34,904 nt of DNA from [Eubacterium] yurii subsp. margaretiae ATCC 43715. GTDB lineage: Bacteria > Bacillota > Clostridia > Peptostreptococcales > Filifactoraceae. The notes below the pieces were generated by a model. It saw only the letters and a program-made list of their open reading frames with translations, was not told the origin of the DNA and made no database searches. The translations under genes and the position numbers were made by a program. Shown in pieces: positions 24,799-34,033 of this stretch. The DNA is taken from the NCBI GenBank assembly GCA_000146855.1, contig GL405246.1:1829522-1864425 (forward strand). The letters run 5' to 3'. The number at the start of each line of letters is the position of its first letter. Position 1 is the first letter of the stretch.

Positions 24799-26580
24799 CT
24801 AACTTGCAATTTCATCCACTGTCTTTGAAATAAATTCGATAGTTTCAAGCAAGGCTGAGTCGGTAGTGATATCAACACCTGCTACCTTACAAAGTTCTAC
24901 CGGATTTTTTTCTCCACCAGATTTCAAAAACTCAATCCAATTTTTTGCATACTCTTGCTTTCCACTTAGTATGTTTTGCGATACAACTGTAGATACCACA
25001 AGACCTGCAGAATAAGTGTAAGAATACAATCCGTCATAGTAGTGGGGTTGACGCATCCAAGTATATTTTGCTCCTGTAAGATCTATATCCTCTCCGAAGA
25101 AATCTCTATATGTTTCTTCCATCAAATCGCATAGCATATATGCATTTACACTTTCTCCACTGTCTACAAGCTTATAGACCTTTCTTTGATAATCAGCTTC
25201 AAGAAGGTGAGTGACAAAGTTGTGATAGTAAGTGTTTTCTATCATACAAGACAATGCCCATTTTTTGAACTTTTCATCCTTGCTTTCTTCTATCAGATAG
25301 CCAGTAAGCAACATCTCATTTAAAGTAGATGGAGCCTCTACCAAATAAAGTGAAGGTTCTTGAGAAAAAGTACTGTTTTGTTGTTGAGATAATCTAAAAT
25401 GCACTCCATGACCTATCTCATGTACAAGAGTAAATACTTCGCTCAAAAGTCCGCTCCATGATAGAAGGATGAACGGTTGCTTTTTGTAAGGGCTGGCACA
25501 AAATCCGCCTGTAGACTTACCTATGTTTTGTGCAAAATCAACCCAACGTTCCTCGTCGTATTTTTCAGCTATTGACAGATATTCATCACCAAGTTTTGCA
25601 AGTGCTCCAAGCACGTATTTTTTCGCCTCATCTATAGTTATAGTCGGTGCATAGTCGCTATATAGAGGCAATTTCAAATCAGCAAAAGTCAATTTGTCCA
25701 GATTATGCTCTTTTTTTATAAGCTGTGCATATTTTCTCATTACCGGAGCAAGATGTTTCATGATAAGGTCTATCTGTCTGTCATACATCTCTCTTGTTAC
25801 TTTTTGTTTGAACAAAAGATAGTCAAATATGCTATCATAACCCCTCATCTTAGAAAGTATCTTTTCCTTTTGTACCTGAGTATTGTAATATGTTGCAACT
25901 GTATGCTTGTACTTGTCCAATGTTTGAGCAAAATTTTCATAAGCCTTGCGTCTCACCTTAGTATTTGGTTCAAGTTGGTACTCATTTTCAAATTTTACAA
26001 AGCTCATTTCATAATTCTTGCCGTCTATTTCAAAGTCTTCAAAACTCATATCCACAAGTTTAGTATTGTCATAGCCTGTAAGTGGAGCCTCAAGCACAAG
26101 GTTTAGTTTTGACAAAGTTTCTTCCACTTCTTTAGAAAGAATATGCGGTTTTTCCAATATCAGGTCTTCAAAGTATGACTTGAAGTAAGGATTTCCATCC
26201 CTGCATTTTTCCAGCAAGGATACATCCAATGCTGAAAGTTCACTTTCAAAGAACGACAAATCACCAAATACTTCGGAAATAATCATATCAAACTTACCGC
26301 TTCTTCTATTGCTCTCATCATCAGTCATATCTACCGACTGAGTAAGTGAAACGTAATTGATAGTATAATCAATAAGTATTTGAATTTCTTCATACACTTT
26401 CATTGCCTCGAGTATAGTCTTTTCATCCTTTAGATTATTCTCATACTTTTTTTTGAAGTCCTTTGACAAATTTACCAACTTATTCAAATCGTCTTCATAA
26501 TCCTTTTCAGTATTATAAAGAGCATTTATATTCCATTTCAACTTTTCTTCTACTTCACTTCTCTTTTTTATTTTCTCCAT
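24799..26580 (-). CDS. pepF: Oligoendopeptidase F (M3B metallopeptidase)
   Basis: A cytoplasmic zinc peptidase that cuts imported oligopeptides of roughly 7 to 17 residues. The 593-residue length is typical. The active site HEIGH at 387-391 carries the zinc ligands His387 and His391 with catalytic Glu388, and the third ligand is Glu415 in LVEAPSTLNE. The N-terminal helical region starts LKWNINALYNTEKD, as in PepF. The start has TAGGAGGAAAG upstream. A second M3 peptidase of a different subgroup is encoded at 31331. Confidence 0.94.
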   Translation of the reverse strand: MEKIKKRSEVEEKLKWNINALYNTEKDYEDDLNKLVNLSKDFKKKYENNLKDEKTILEAMKVYEEIQILIDYTINYVSLTQSVDMTDDESNRRSGKFDMIISEVFGDLSFFESELSALDVSLLEKCRDGNPYFKSYFEDLILEKPHILSKEVEETLSKLNLVLEAPLTGYDNTKLVDMSFEDFEIDGKNYEMSFVKFENEYQLEPNTKVRRKAYENFAQTLDKYKHTVATYYNTQVQKEKILSKMRGYDSIFDYLLFKQKVTREMYDRQIDLIMKHLAPVMRKYAQLIKKEHNLDKLTFADLKLPLYSDYAPTITIDEAKKYVLGALAKLGDEYLSIAEKYDEERWVDFAQNIGKSTGGFCASPYKKQPFILLSWSGLLSEVFTLVHEIGHGVHFRLSQQQNSTFSQEPSLYLVEAPSTLNEMLLTGYLIEESKDEKFKKWALSCMIENTYYHNFVTHLLEADYQRKVYKLVDSGESVNAYMLCDLMEETYRDFFGEDIDLTGAKYTWMRQPHYYDGLYSYTYSAGLVVSTVVSQNILSGKQEYAKNWIEFLKSGGEKNPVELCKVAGVDITTDSALLETIEFISKTVDEIAS

Positions 26581-26717
26581 CTTTCCTCCTAATATACTTT
26601 ATATATAGTCTTTCCTTAATTTTTATAATTATCTTTCATTAAAACCAAATTTTGCCGATTAAAATCGAAAAAATGTTTTATTAAGTTATATTATAACAAA
26701 TTTTCTTATTGTTAAAC

Positions 26718-27476
26718 TTAAATTAGAGAATTAATCTTTTTTATGAAAAATTTTGCTACTTCTTCATACTCGCCTAAGCCCTTTAATATCAGTTTTGCAA
26801 CGATATTTTCACTTTTTAATACGTTTTTCCAAGAATCATCTTCATCGCCTGCCATATCGTTATTGGCATGATCTCCACATACCAACATAAAAGGTGTAAG
26901 ATAGACTGATTTTTCTTCGTGATTTTTCAACTTTTGTATTATATCATCTACTGTTATCTTGCCTTCTACTGTTGCAATATAGTATTTTTTGTTGTCTATC
27001 TTATCTAATTCCACTTGAAGTCTATCATAAGATAAGTCATTTTTATGCTCAGAGCCATGTCCCATCAAAACTACCGGATGTTCCAAATCCTTGTACAAAC
27101 TATCAAGCAAGACAGCTACATCGTGATAGTCCCTTTCTTCATATAGCATTGGAGTTGTAACTATGCAAGAGTCAAAGTTGAAGTCTCTTGTAACATCCAA
27201 TATCTTCTCATATTCAAAGCCTGCTATGATGTGTAGAGATACAATTACAACATCTGTATATCCGCTATCTTTGATTTTTGTCAGAGCTTCACTTACACTG
27301 TCTATATCTATGCCTTGATTTTTAAGTTTTCTTCTTATCATATTTGAAGTGTAGGCTTGGAATACATCGTAGTCTTTATACTCTTGAGCTATTATATTTA
27401 CAGTCTTATCTATATTATCTTTTCTGGCACTCTCGTAAGATGAACCAAAACTTACAAATAACATCGCCTTTTTCAT
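26718..27476 (-). CDS. cbiK: Sirohydrochlorin cobaltochelatase (CbiK family)
   Basis: Inserts cobalt into sirohydrochlorin in the anaerobic branch of cobalamin synthesis, or iron to make siroheme in some relatives. The 252-residue protein has the start MKKAMLFVSFGSS, the chelatase MGHGSEH with His140, and CGDHANNDMAGDE with His203; these correspond to the metal-binding histidines of Salmonella CbiK (145 and 207). Start choice: the ATG at 27485 abuts the GGGG ribosome binding site, so the ATG at 27476 with 9-nt spacing is preferred. There is no signal peptide, so it is cytoplasmic. No other cobalamin or siroheme gene is in the window. Confidence 0.9.
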   Translation of the reverse strand: MKKAMLFVSFGSSYESARKDNIDKTVNIIAQEYKDYDVFQAYTSNMIRRKLKNQGIDIDSVSEALTKIKDSGYTDVVIVSLHIIAGFEYEKILDVTRDFNFDSCIVTTPMLYEERDYHDVAVLLDSLYKDLEHPVVLMGHGSEHKNDLSYDRLQVELDKIDNKKYYIATVEGKITVDDIIQKLKNHEEKSVYLTPFMLVCGDHANNDMAGDEDDSWKNVLKSENIVAKLILKGLGEYEEVAKFFIKKINSLI

Positions 27477-27534
27477 AACAACCATCCCCTTTTACATCTT
27501 TTTTCATTTAGTATTAATAAAGAAAATCAATATT

Positions 27535-27564
27535 ATTATACTAACTATTATAATTATATCACAA
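27535..27564 (-). promoter_or_regulatory. Promoter of the CbiK-like gene
   Basis: On the minus strand TTGTGA (27559-27564), an 18-nt spacer and TATAAT (27535-27540). It lies about 60 nt before the ATG at 27476. Confidence 0.55.
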
Positions 27565-27617
27565 AGAAAAAATAAAATATACACAATATTAGATAAATTA
27601 ACATAAATTTAAAATTT

Positions 27618-27658
27618 GAAAATAAAAAAGCTCTTAAGAATTTTTTTCCATAGAGCTT
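27618..27658 (-). terminator. Terminator downstream of the 83-aa membrane protein gene
   Basis: On the minus strand AAGCTCT, a 17-nt loop and AGAGCTT form a 7-bp stem followed by TTTTTATTTTC. It lies about 145 nt after the stop of the gene at 27803. Confidence 0.55.
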
Positions 27659-27802
27659 AATACTAATTTTTTCTTAAATTAGTGGATATATTTGTATATG
27701 ATGTTTTCTGATAACATATTGATATTTTAATATTTTCAATTAATATCAAAAAGTAAGATTATTCTTAGTTGTAATAAAGCTTAGTATTATTATATCTTTA
27801 TA

Positions 27803-28054
27803 CTATTTATTCTGGTTTGACTCACTGCTTTTTTCTTCATTACTTTCTTTTTCTTCTCTCTTTTCTTCAATTATCTTTTCTACATATTTTCTAAACTCCA
27901 CCATATACTGTCTGATAAAAAATATTATTATCGTACTGTCAACTGCCATTATAACAATAAATGCTACACCACCAAAGTTTCCATTTGCCATAATCATTAA
28001 TCCAACAAACAAATTGATAAAAAATATAACTATAGCAACAAATATGTAGTACAT
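27803..28054 (-). CDS. Small membrane protein, two helices and charged tail, unknown function
   Basis: An 83-residue protein with two membrane helices (about 2-23 and 27-48) and a charged C-terminal tail that is rich in Glu, Lys and Ser and probably cytoplasmic. No family is recognised. A GGGGGTG ribosome binding site 5 nt before the ATG and a terminator downstream support it as a real gene. It diverges from the DUF2179 gene. Confidence 0.6.
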   Translation of the reverse strand: MYYIFVAIVIFFINLFVGLMIMANGNFGGVAFIVIMAVDSTIIIFFIRQYMVEFRKYVEKIIEEKREEKESNEEKSSESNQNK

Positions 28055-28306
28055 AAAAACACCCCCATTATTAATAAATGCTTAGTTACTTATGATAAAA
28101 CATTATATACAGTCATATTATAGCACTTTGAAATAATACTGGTCAATTTTCTTTTTAATTACATTTTCACATCTTTTTAAGCCAATTTAAACAAATCAGT
28201 TTTACAATTTTGTATTTGTATTGTAACTTTAAATTAAGTGGATTTTATTATAAAATATGATGTGTTATATTATTGTAATAAATTATATGATGTAAGGAGT
28301 TTTTGT

Positions 28307-28807
28307 ATGGACGGTTCGCTTTTACTTTCTTTTTTTCTTATTTTTGTATTAAGGGTTGTTGATACTACACTTAGTACCTTGACTACAATGTTTATGAGTC
28401 AGGGAAACAAAAAAATTGCACCTATTACAGGATGCTTACAGACCGCTACATGGGTAACATGTCTTAATATAGTAATGTCAAAGCTGAGCAATCCTATGAA
28501 TCTTATAGTTTATGCAATAGCCTATGGCTGCGGTATAGTCGTTGGCATCATGCTGGAAGAGATGATTGCATCAGGTAATGTCATAATCCAAGGGGTAATA
28601 GAAGAAAAGGACAGTCATCTGGTAAACGAGCTTAGGGATATGAACCTTATGGTTACGGTAATTGATGGACAAGGTAGAGATCACAGTAAGAGATTGGTGA
28701 TTTTCATTGCTCTTCAAAGAAAAAAACTACCTACAGTAAGAAAGTTTTTGAGAGATAATAAGGTATTTATAACAGTTTCAAAAGGAGATATGTATCTTAA
28801 TATATGA
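28307..28807 (+). CDS. DUF5698/DUF2179 membrane protein (UPF0316 family)
   Basis: A 166-residue protein with three N-terminal membrane helices (about 3-85; LRVVDTTLSTLTTMFMSQG is typical of the family) and a C-terminal cytoplasmic DUF2179 domain (RKKLPTVRKFLRDN). The biochemical role of UPF0316 proteins is not known to me. Start choice: the ATG at 28307 has AAGGAG 7 nt upstream; the longer frame from 28238 has no ribosome binding site and adds residues unlike the family. It overlaps ogt by 4 nt (ATGA), so they are translationally coupled. Confidence 0.85.
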   Translation: MDGSLLLSFFLIFVLRVVDTTLSTLTTMFMSQGNKKIAPITGCLQTATWVTCLNIVMSKLSNPMNLIVYAIAYGCGIVVGIMLEEMIASGNVIIQGVIEEKDSHLVNELRDMNLMVTVIDGQGRDHSKRLVIFIALQRKKLPTVRKFLRDNKVFITVSKGDMYLNI

Positions 28808-29280
28808 GAACTTATTTTTATTCATACTCACGTGATGACTATGATTTGACTCTGACTATATTTCAGGAAGATGAATACATTAGTCGAATAAGTTTTGCAC
28901 CTTATCAAGGTGATGAGTACAAAAAACAAGAAACTTTAGAAATTAAAAACTGTATAAGCCAACTATTTGAATATTTGGATAAAAAAAGGACTACTTTTGA
29001 TGTAAAATACAAGTTAAAACCATATTCTAGCTTCGGTCAAAAAGTAATTGATATAGTATCTGCCATACCTTACGGCTCATATATGTATTACTGTGAAGTC
29101 GCAAAGGCTGCAGGAAGTGAAAAAGCTGCAAGGGCAGTGGGTACCGTTATGGCAAAAAACGAACTTCCAATAATAATACCCTGTCACAGGGTAATAAGAG
29201 CAAGTCATGAAATAGGAAACTATGAAGGTGGAACACAACTTAAGAAGAGACTTTTGGAATTGGAAGGATTTTATAACTAA
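28804..29280 (+). CDS. ogt: Methylated-DNA-protein-cysteine methyltransferase
   Basis: A suicide DNA-repair enzyme that moves the methyl group of O6-methylguanine to its own cysteine. The 158 residues hold the C-terminal DNA-binding domain with YGSYMYYCEVAKAAG, the active site IPCHRV with Cys127, and the closing GNYEGGTQLKKRLLELEGF. The N-terminal ribonuclease-H-like domain is short. The start overlaps the upstream stop codon. The next gene is 49 nt away without a terminator. Confidence 0.92.
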   Translation: MRTYFYSYSRDDYDLTLTIFQEDEYISRISFAPYQGDEYKKQETLEIKNCISQLFEYLDKKRTTFDVKYKLKPYSSFGQKVIDIVSAIPYGSYMYYCEVAKAAGSEKAARAVGTVMAKNELPIIIPCHRVIRASHEIGNYEGGTQLKKRLLELEGFYN

Positions 29281-29329
29281 AACAGTATAGTATATATTGA
29301 GGAAACAGTAAAAGATAAGAGGAAAGATT

Positions 29330-31318
29330 ATGAAGAAAAAAACAATATTAGCCACATTGTTAATTACAATGAACATTTACTCAATGGCAAATGCACAGAT
29401 ACTCGATCAGACGGTATATAACATACCTCTGTCATCGTCTATAACACTAAAAAAAGTACAGGAGCATTATGGAAATTCTTATAACAGCTTCAATATGCTT
29501 GAAGTTGATTTGAATAATCCCAACAACTCCATTGACGTACTTTTTAATACTACTGGACTTTACAAGACTATGAGTATAAGCAATACTGCAAACAATACCC
29601 CTAATCTCGTAGGAGCGGTAAATGCGGACTTTTTTTTGTTACAAGGCTTCACATCTTCAATAGGTGCTATTGTAAAAAATGGAAAGGTGCTTTCATCTCC
29701 TGCTGAAAACTACGGCAAATATGCAAGTATGATAGTGACTAACGACAATAAAGTAAGCTTTGAGTACATCAATCCTTATGTAGTACTTAGAAATGAAACT
29801 CAAAACAAGGATTTCTTTGTCCCTGCCATGAATAAGGTCATAAGTGACTCTTATAAAGGCATTACAATAAGAACATCTGACTATTCCTACACTACTCTTG
29901 GCAAAAACGATAAGAACAAAAACAGAGTAGAGATAATTGTAGGTAGCGATAATATAGTAAAGGAAGTAAGGACAGGACAGCCATATACTCAGATACCTTA
30001 CGGTGGTTTTGCTATTATGTCTTGCAATATTGACGACAAGGACTTGGCAAATAAATTCAAGGTCGGAGACAAACTCAACGTATCGTTAGATATAATATTA
30101 AATAGAGGGAATATAAAAACTATAATAGGTGGTGGCTCAATACTTGTAAAAAATGGTGAAAAAACACCTATAACTTCTAAGATACCCGGTAAGGCACAAA
30201 GAACAGCAGCTGCTATAACAAAGGACAATAAACTGGTACTCTTTACCAATGACGGCAGACTTTCAAGCAGCGCAGGACTTGACGAAAAAGATTTGCAAAA
30301 CTATTTTCACTCACTTGGATATAAGGATGCTATGATATTTGATGGTGGCGGCTCTACTCAAATGGTAGTAGACGGCAAGACTCAAAATCAACAATATGGC
30401 GAAAGAAAGGTAATAAACGCCATAGCTGTTAAAAATGAAAATCAAAAAGGTGATGTGGCAAAGGTAAATGTCACTCCTTTAAAAGACATAATATATGTAG
30501 GAGACAATGTTGAAGTAGTTGCATCTGCACAGGATTCAGCCGGCTCCAAGGTAACAAAATACAATACAAATAACTTTGCACTTGCAACAAGCGGATTTAA
30601 CAGTAATGTGTCAGCAAGATATGTCACTCCTACTACAGCAGGTACAGGTACAATAACTGCATCTGTGCAAGGAGTATCAGGTAGCGCAAATGTGACTGTC
30701 CTACCATCTCATCAGGTAGATGACAAACAAAAACAAGATACAAAAGGAAATAAAAAGTTCAACGTATTTTCAAATATGGATGACGGTTCAGATTTGGTAT
30801 CAAAAGTCGTAAAGTCAAAGATTGCATCATTGACTTCAGGAAAAGACAACAACCTTATAATAGGAAACAGTGATGAAAGTTTCAGCAAAAATATTAGCGG
30901 AAGTTCACAAAACATAAATAATTTCACTCCTAATAAAATACTTGGCAATACAACAGTAATCTCAGTCAATAATACTGTAAATATATCAAATAATCCTGCT
31001 CAGTGGAACAATATCAAAACAGCTCTTGAGTCAGGCAGCAAAAACGTAATACTTGCAATGCTCGGTGGAAACTCTATCAACTCTTCTTCAGAGCAAGCTC
31101 TTTTTGACAAGATGCTTGAAAAATACGCCAAGAACAAAAACATCTATGTAATCTACAAGGGTGGCAATAACGACGGATATAAGAGAGGAAATGTCAGCTA
31201 TATAGGAATAGTTGATTTGAGCAAACAAAACTACAGCGACCTTTCCAATATAAAATATCTTGAAATGTACGAAGACGAAAGCCAAAATATTGTATATAAA
31301 TTTAAAAATATAATGTAA
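29330..31318 (+). CDS. Secreted phosphodiester glycosidase (NAGPA/DUF2233) with Big-like domain and degenerate C-terminal domain
   Basis: A 662-residue secreted protein. A signal peptide covers about 1-23 (cleavage after ANA). The NAGPA domain follows at about 40-370, with GAVNADFF, then FDGGGSTQMV (Asp338 to Val345) and NAIAV. Relatives of this fold cleave sugar-phosphodiester bonds, possibly in cell-wall polymers. An Ig-like Big domain lies at about 375-465. The last 190 residues (from KKFNVFSNMDDGSD) look like a metallophosphoesterase domain that has lost its metal ligands. It has no sorting signal, so it is probably released or held by the wall. The ribosome binding site AGAGGAAAG is good; the M3 peptidase starts 12 nt after its stop. 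Confidence 0.82.
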   Translation: MKKKTILATLLITMNIYSMANAQILDQTVYNIPLSSSITLKKVQEHYGNSYNSFNMLEVDLNNPNNSIDVLFNTTGLYKTMSISNTANNTPNLVGAVNADFFLLQGFTSSIGAIVKNGKVLSSPAENYGKYASMIVTNDNKVSFEYINPYVVLRNETQNKDFFVPAMNKVISDSYKGITIRTSDYSYTTLGKNDKNKNRVEIIVGSDNIVKEVRTGQPYTQIPYGGFAIMSCNIDDKDLANKFKVGDKLNVSLDIILNRGNIKTIIGGGSILVKNGEKTPITSKIPGKAQRTAAAITKDNKLVLFTNDGRLSSSAGLDEKDLQNYFHSLGYKDAMIFDGGGSTQMVVDGKTQNQQYGERKVINAIAVKNENQKGDVAKVNVTPLKDIIYVGDNVEVVASAQDSAGSKVTKYNTNNFALATSGFNSNVSARYVTPTTAGTGTITASVQGVSGSANVTVLPSHQVDDKQKQDTKGNKKFNVFSNMDDGSDLVSKVVKSKIASLTSGKDNNLIIGNSDESFSKNISGSSQNINNFTPNKILGNTTVISVNNTVNISNNPAQWNNIKTALESGSKNVILAMLGGNSINSSSEQALFDKMLEKYAKNKNIYVIYKGGNNDGYKRGNVSYIGIVDLSKQNYSDLSNIKYLEMYEDESQNIVYKFKNIM

Positions 31319-31330
31319 TAAGGAGATACT

Positions 31331-33022
31331 ATGAAATTCAGCCAAATGAAATACCAAAGACCTGATATGGACGAGGTAATAAAACATCTCAAAAAAATAA
31401 AGCAAGACATAGAAAATGCTACTTCCGGTGAAAAATTGGTCGAAATAATAAAAGACTATAATAACAATTTTTCAAAAGACCTGCAAACTATGTCAAGTCT
31501 TGCTCATGTAAGATATACCATAAATACTAAGGATGAGTTTTACGACAAGGAAAATGAGTTTTGGGATGAAAATAACCCTATAATAGAAGCCTTATCTACA
31601 GATATATCAAGAGCAATATATAATTCAAAATTCAGAGCAGATTTGGTAGATGCTTTTGGCGAATTTTACATCCAGCTTTTAGAATGTGAATTAGTGTTAG
31701 ATGACAGAGCCATTCCTTTCATGCAAAAGGAAAATGAGCTTATAACTAAGTATTCCAAGATAATTGCCAACTCTCAAATAGAATTTAGAGGAAAAACTTA
31801 CACTTACTCTCAGATGACTCCCCTACTCCAAAATACGGACAGGGCTTTTAGAAAAGAGGCATTTGAAGCGAGAAACAGATTTTTTGAAGAACATGAGGAA
31901 GAATTTGACCAAATCTATGACGAGATGGTGCATCTAAGACATGATATGGCAAAGTCTCTTGGATTTGACAACTACATTGAGCTAAGATACAAAATGCTCA
32001 AAAGGGTGGATTACAATTTTAAAGATGTGGCAAAGTACAGAGAAAAAATACTCAAGGTTTTTTCTCCACTTGCAATAAAAATCAGAAAAAAACAAGCTGA
32101 ACACCTCGGTATAAAAGATTTTAAATTTTACGATAGAGCACTTGATTTTAAGGACGGTAATTCAACTCCTGATGGAGATTACAACTTCATAGTATCAAAT
32201 GCTCAAAAAATGTATAGGGAGCTTAGCAAGGAAACAGGCGAGTTCTTCGACTTTATGGTAGAAAATGAACTTATGGATTTACTTGCCAAAGAAGGAAAAA
32301 GATCCGGAGGATACTGCACAAGCTTTGATAAGTACAAGGCACCGTTTATATTCTCTAATTTCAACGGTACAAATGGTGATATAGATGTCATCACTCACGA
32401 GGCTGGACACGCCTTCCAAAACTATATGTCACAAGATATGATACTGTCTGATTTTATATGGCCTTCCTATGAATCTTGTGAAATTCACTCTATGTCTATG
32501 GAGTTTTTGACATGGCCTTGGATGAATCTCTTCTTTGGAAAAAATGAAGACAAGTTCAAATATTCGGCACTTAAGGGCTCAATTTCATTCCTGCCTTACG
32601 GTGTAACTGTAGACCACTTCCAACAGTTTGTGTATGAAAATCCTGATGCAACACCTGAGCAAAGAAAGGCAAAATACAGAGAGCTTGAGCTTATGTACCA
32701 AAGCGACTTGGACTATGACAATGACTTCCTTTCAAAAGGAACATATTGGTATTGTCAACCACATATATTCCATGCTCCGTTTTACTATATAGACTATACC
32801 TTGGCACAGGTGTGTGCATTCCAATATTTACTCAAATACTTGGATGACAAGGATACAACTCTACAAGACTATATTACGCTTTGTAAGGCTGGAGGCTCAG
32901 CATCATTCTTCAACTTGCTTAAGATAGGAAAGTTAGAAAATCCGATGACAACTGATGTTTTGGAAAAAATAGCTCCTAAACTTGAAGCATTGCTTGATGA
33001 GATAGCTAAAAGAATAAAATAA
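31331..33022 (+). CDS. M3 family oligoendopeptidase
   Basis: A cytoplasmic zinc oligopeptidase of 563 residues, of the M3 group distinct from classical PepF. The active site ITHEAGHAFQ gives ligands His356 and His360 with catalytic Glu357, and the third ligand is Glu384 in ESCEIHSMSME. The start has TAAGGAG and lies 12 nt after the glycosidase gene, at the end of the operon that begins at 28307. The terminator is at 33193. It probably works with PepF in digesting imported peptides. Confidence 0.92.
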   Translation: MKFSQMKYQRPDMDEVIKHLKKIKQDIENATSGEKLVEIIKDYNNNFSKDLQTMSSLAHVRYTINTKDEFYDKENEFWDENNPIIEALSTDISRAIYNSKFRADLVDAFGEFYIQLLECELVLDDRAIPFMQKENELITKYSKIIANSQIEFRGKTYTYSQMTPLLQNTDRAFRKEAFEARNRFFEEHEEEFDQIYDEMVHLRHDMAKSLGFDNYIELRYKMLKRVDYNFKDVAKYREKILKVFSPLAIKIRKKQAEHLGIKDFKFYDRALDFKDGNSTPDGDYNFIVSNAQKMYRELSKETGEFFDFMVENELMDLLAKEGKRSGGYCTSFDKYKAPFIFSNFNGTNGDIDVITHEAGHAFQNYMSQDMILSDFIWPSYESCEIHSMSMEFLTWPWMNLFFGKNEDKFKYSALKGSISFLPYGVTVDHFQQFVYENPDATPEQRKAKYRELELMYQSDLDYDNDFLSKGTYWYCQPHIFHAPFYYIDYTLAQVCAFQYLLKYLDDKDTTLQDYITLCKAGGSASFFNLLKIGKLENPMTTDVLEKIAPKLEALLDEIAKRIK

Positions 33023-33514
33023 ATATACTACTACAATCTAATAAAGTAATAGATAAAATATCTTCAACTAATTTGTAATTAAGTCATAAATAACATAGTA
33101 TTTTAATCAGATTATGAATATTATTCATAGATTAAATATATGATATCATAAACTCTATTTTTTATTAAGTGTAATATTACTCTAACATCATGAAAAGACT
33201 CTTTGAATATAGACTTATGCTATTACAAAGAGTCTTTTATTTTTATGCTTATACTAAACACTAATTAAATAGTCCTAAAAATATATTAAGATGAGTTGTC
33301 GAAAATTACAAAGAAAATTATATTCCAACAAGTTTAAATATATGGCATTCTAAAAGGTGATTAGTATTATACTATTATCTTATTGATTTATAGCTAAAAT
33401 TTTTTGAGAATTTAATCAAAATAGCATAATATTAAATGAGATATTGGCATTTTTTTAAAAATACTATCTATTATTCTATTTGATTTTTGTATAAAGTCAT
33501 GACTTATGGTATTA
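33023..33514. other. 492-nt convergent gap with a terminator
   Basis: Contains the strong terminator at 33193-33238, a palindrome TATGAATA-T-TATTCATA at 33113-33129 and AAGTCATGACTT at 33494-33505. No open frame with a ribosome binding site was found. The rest is AT-rich. Confidence 0.5.
33193..33238. terminator. Terminator of the M3 oligopeptidase operon
   Basis: AAAAGACTCTTTG at 33193-33205 and CAAAGAGTCTTTT at 33226-33238 form a perfect 13-bp stem with a 20-nt loop and a T-rich tail on the plus strand. It is symmetrical enough to act for the minus-strand gene at 33515 as well. Confidence 0.8.
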
Positions 33515-33925
33515 TTATTTTTTTTCGTTATTTCTTCTTTTGATATAAGTTGTAAACCTTCCAATCAGCGATGCAGATAAAAAACCGATAGTATAATTAA
33601 TAAATATATCTGTAAATGCTGATTTTGCAAGTGGCTCCCTAAGTCCTGTCATCCAGACATATACCATAGTTAGCAAAAGTGTCGGAATATACACTACAAT
33701 AGCCTTTAGAGGATAATTTTTTATCTTCAAATGTTTTATCAATGAGTATGCAAGAACAATGATAAACACTATTATAGCTCTATCCAATTCATGCCAATTA
33801 CCATTTGGATCCTCGTAATGTCCGTTCATAAGGTACAACACGCTATTAGAAATGGTTGCAACTGTATATAAGGCACAATAAAGAAAAACTGTCTGCTTTA
33901 ACCAACTATTCCATATAGTTTTCAA
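33515..33925 (-). CDS. Four-helix membrane protein of unknown function
   Basis: A 136-residue protein with four membrane helices. It contains HELDRAIIVFIIVLAYSLI, and an extracytoplasmic loop with HYEDPNGNWHELD. The family may be DUF6608, but I cannot confirm this. Start choice: a GTG at 33934 is part of the AGAGGTG ribosome binding site, so the TTG at 33925 with 6-nt spacing is preferred. The VanZ-like gene lies about 110 nt upstream on the same strand with no terminator between, so they may form one unit. Confidence 0.65.
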   Translation of the reverse strand: MKTIWNSWLKQTVFLYCALYTVATISNSVLYLMNGHYEDPNGNWHELDRAIIVFIIVLAYSLIKHLKIKNYPLKAIVVYIPTLLLTMVYVWMTGLREPLAKSAFTDIFINYTIGFLSASLIGRFTTYIKRRNNEKK

Positions 33926-34033
33926 AATAATCACCTCTACATATTTTGATTTACTTTATTCTTTACTCTTTACAAGTAAGAAAATACTCCATTAATTTTA
34001 TAATTGAGATAAAGTACATTTAAGTAGTCAAAT

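Larger units (their letters stand above)
27486..27802. other. 317-nt gap with cbiK promoter and two hairpins
   Basis: Apart from the cbiK promoter (27535-27564) and the terminator at 27618-27658, a perfect 7-bp hairpin CTAATTT-TTTCTT-AAATTAG lies at 27663-27682. No open frame is present. Further right the DNA is AT-rich and featureless up to the stop of the 83-aa gene. Confidence 0.45.

Noticed and set aside
25705..26106. 133-codon frame on the plus strand inside pepF
   Set aside because: It is antisense to a conserved gene, has no ribosome binding site and no recognisable motif.
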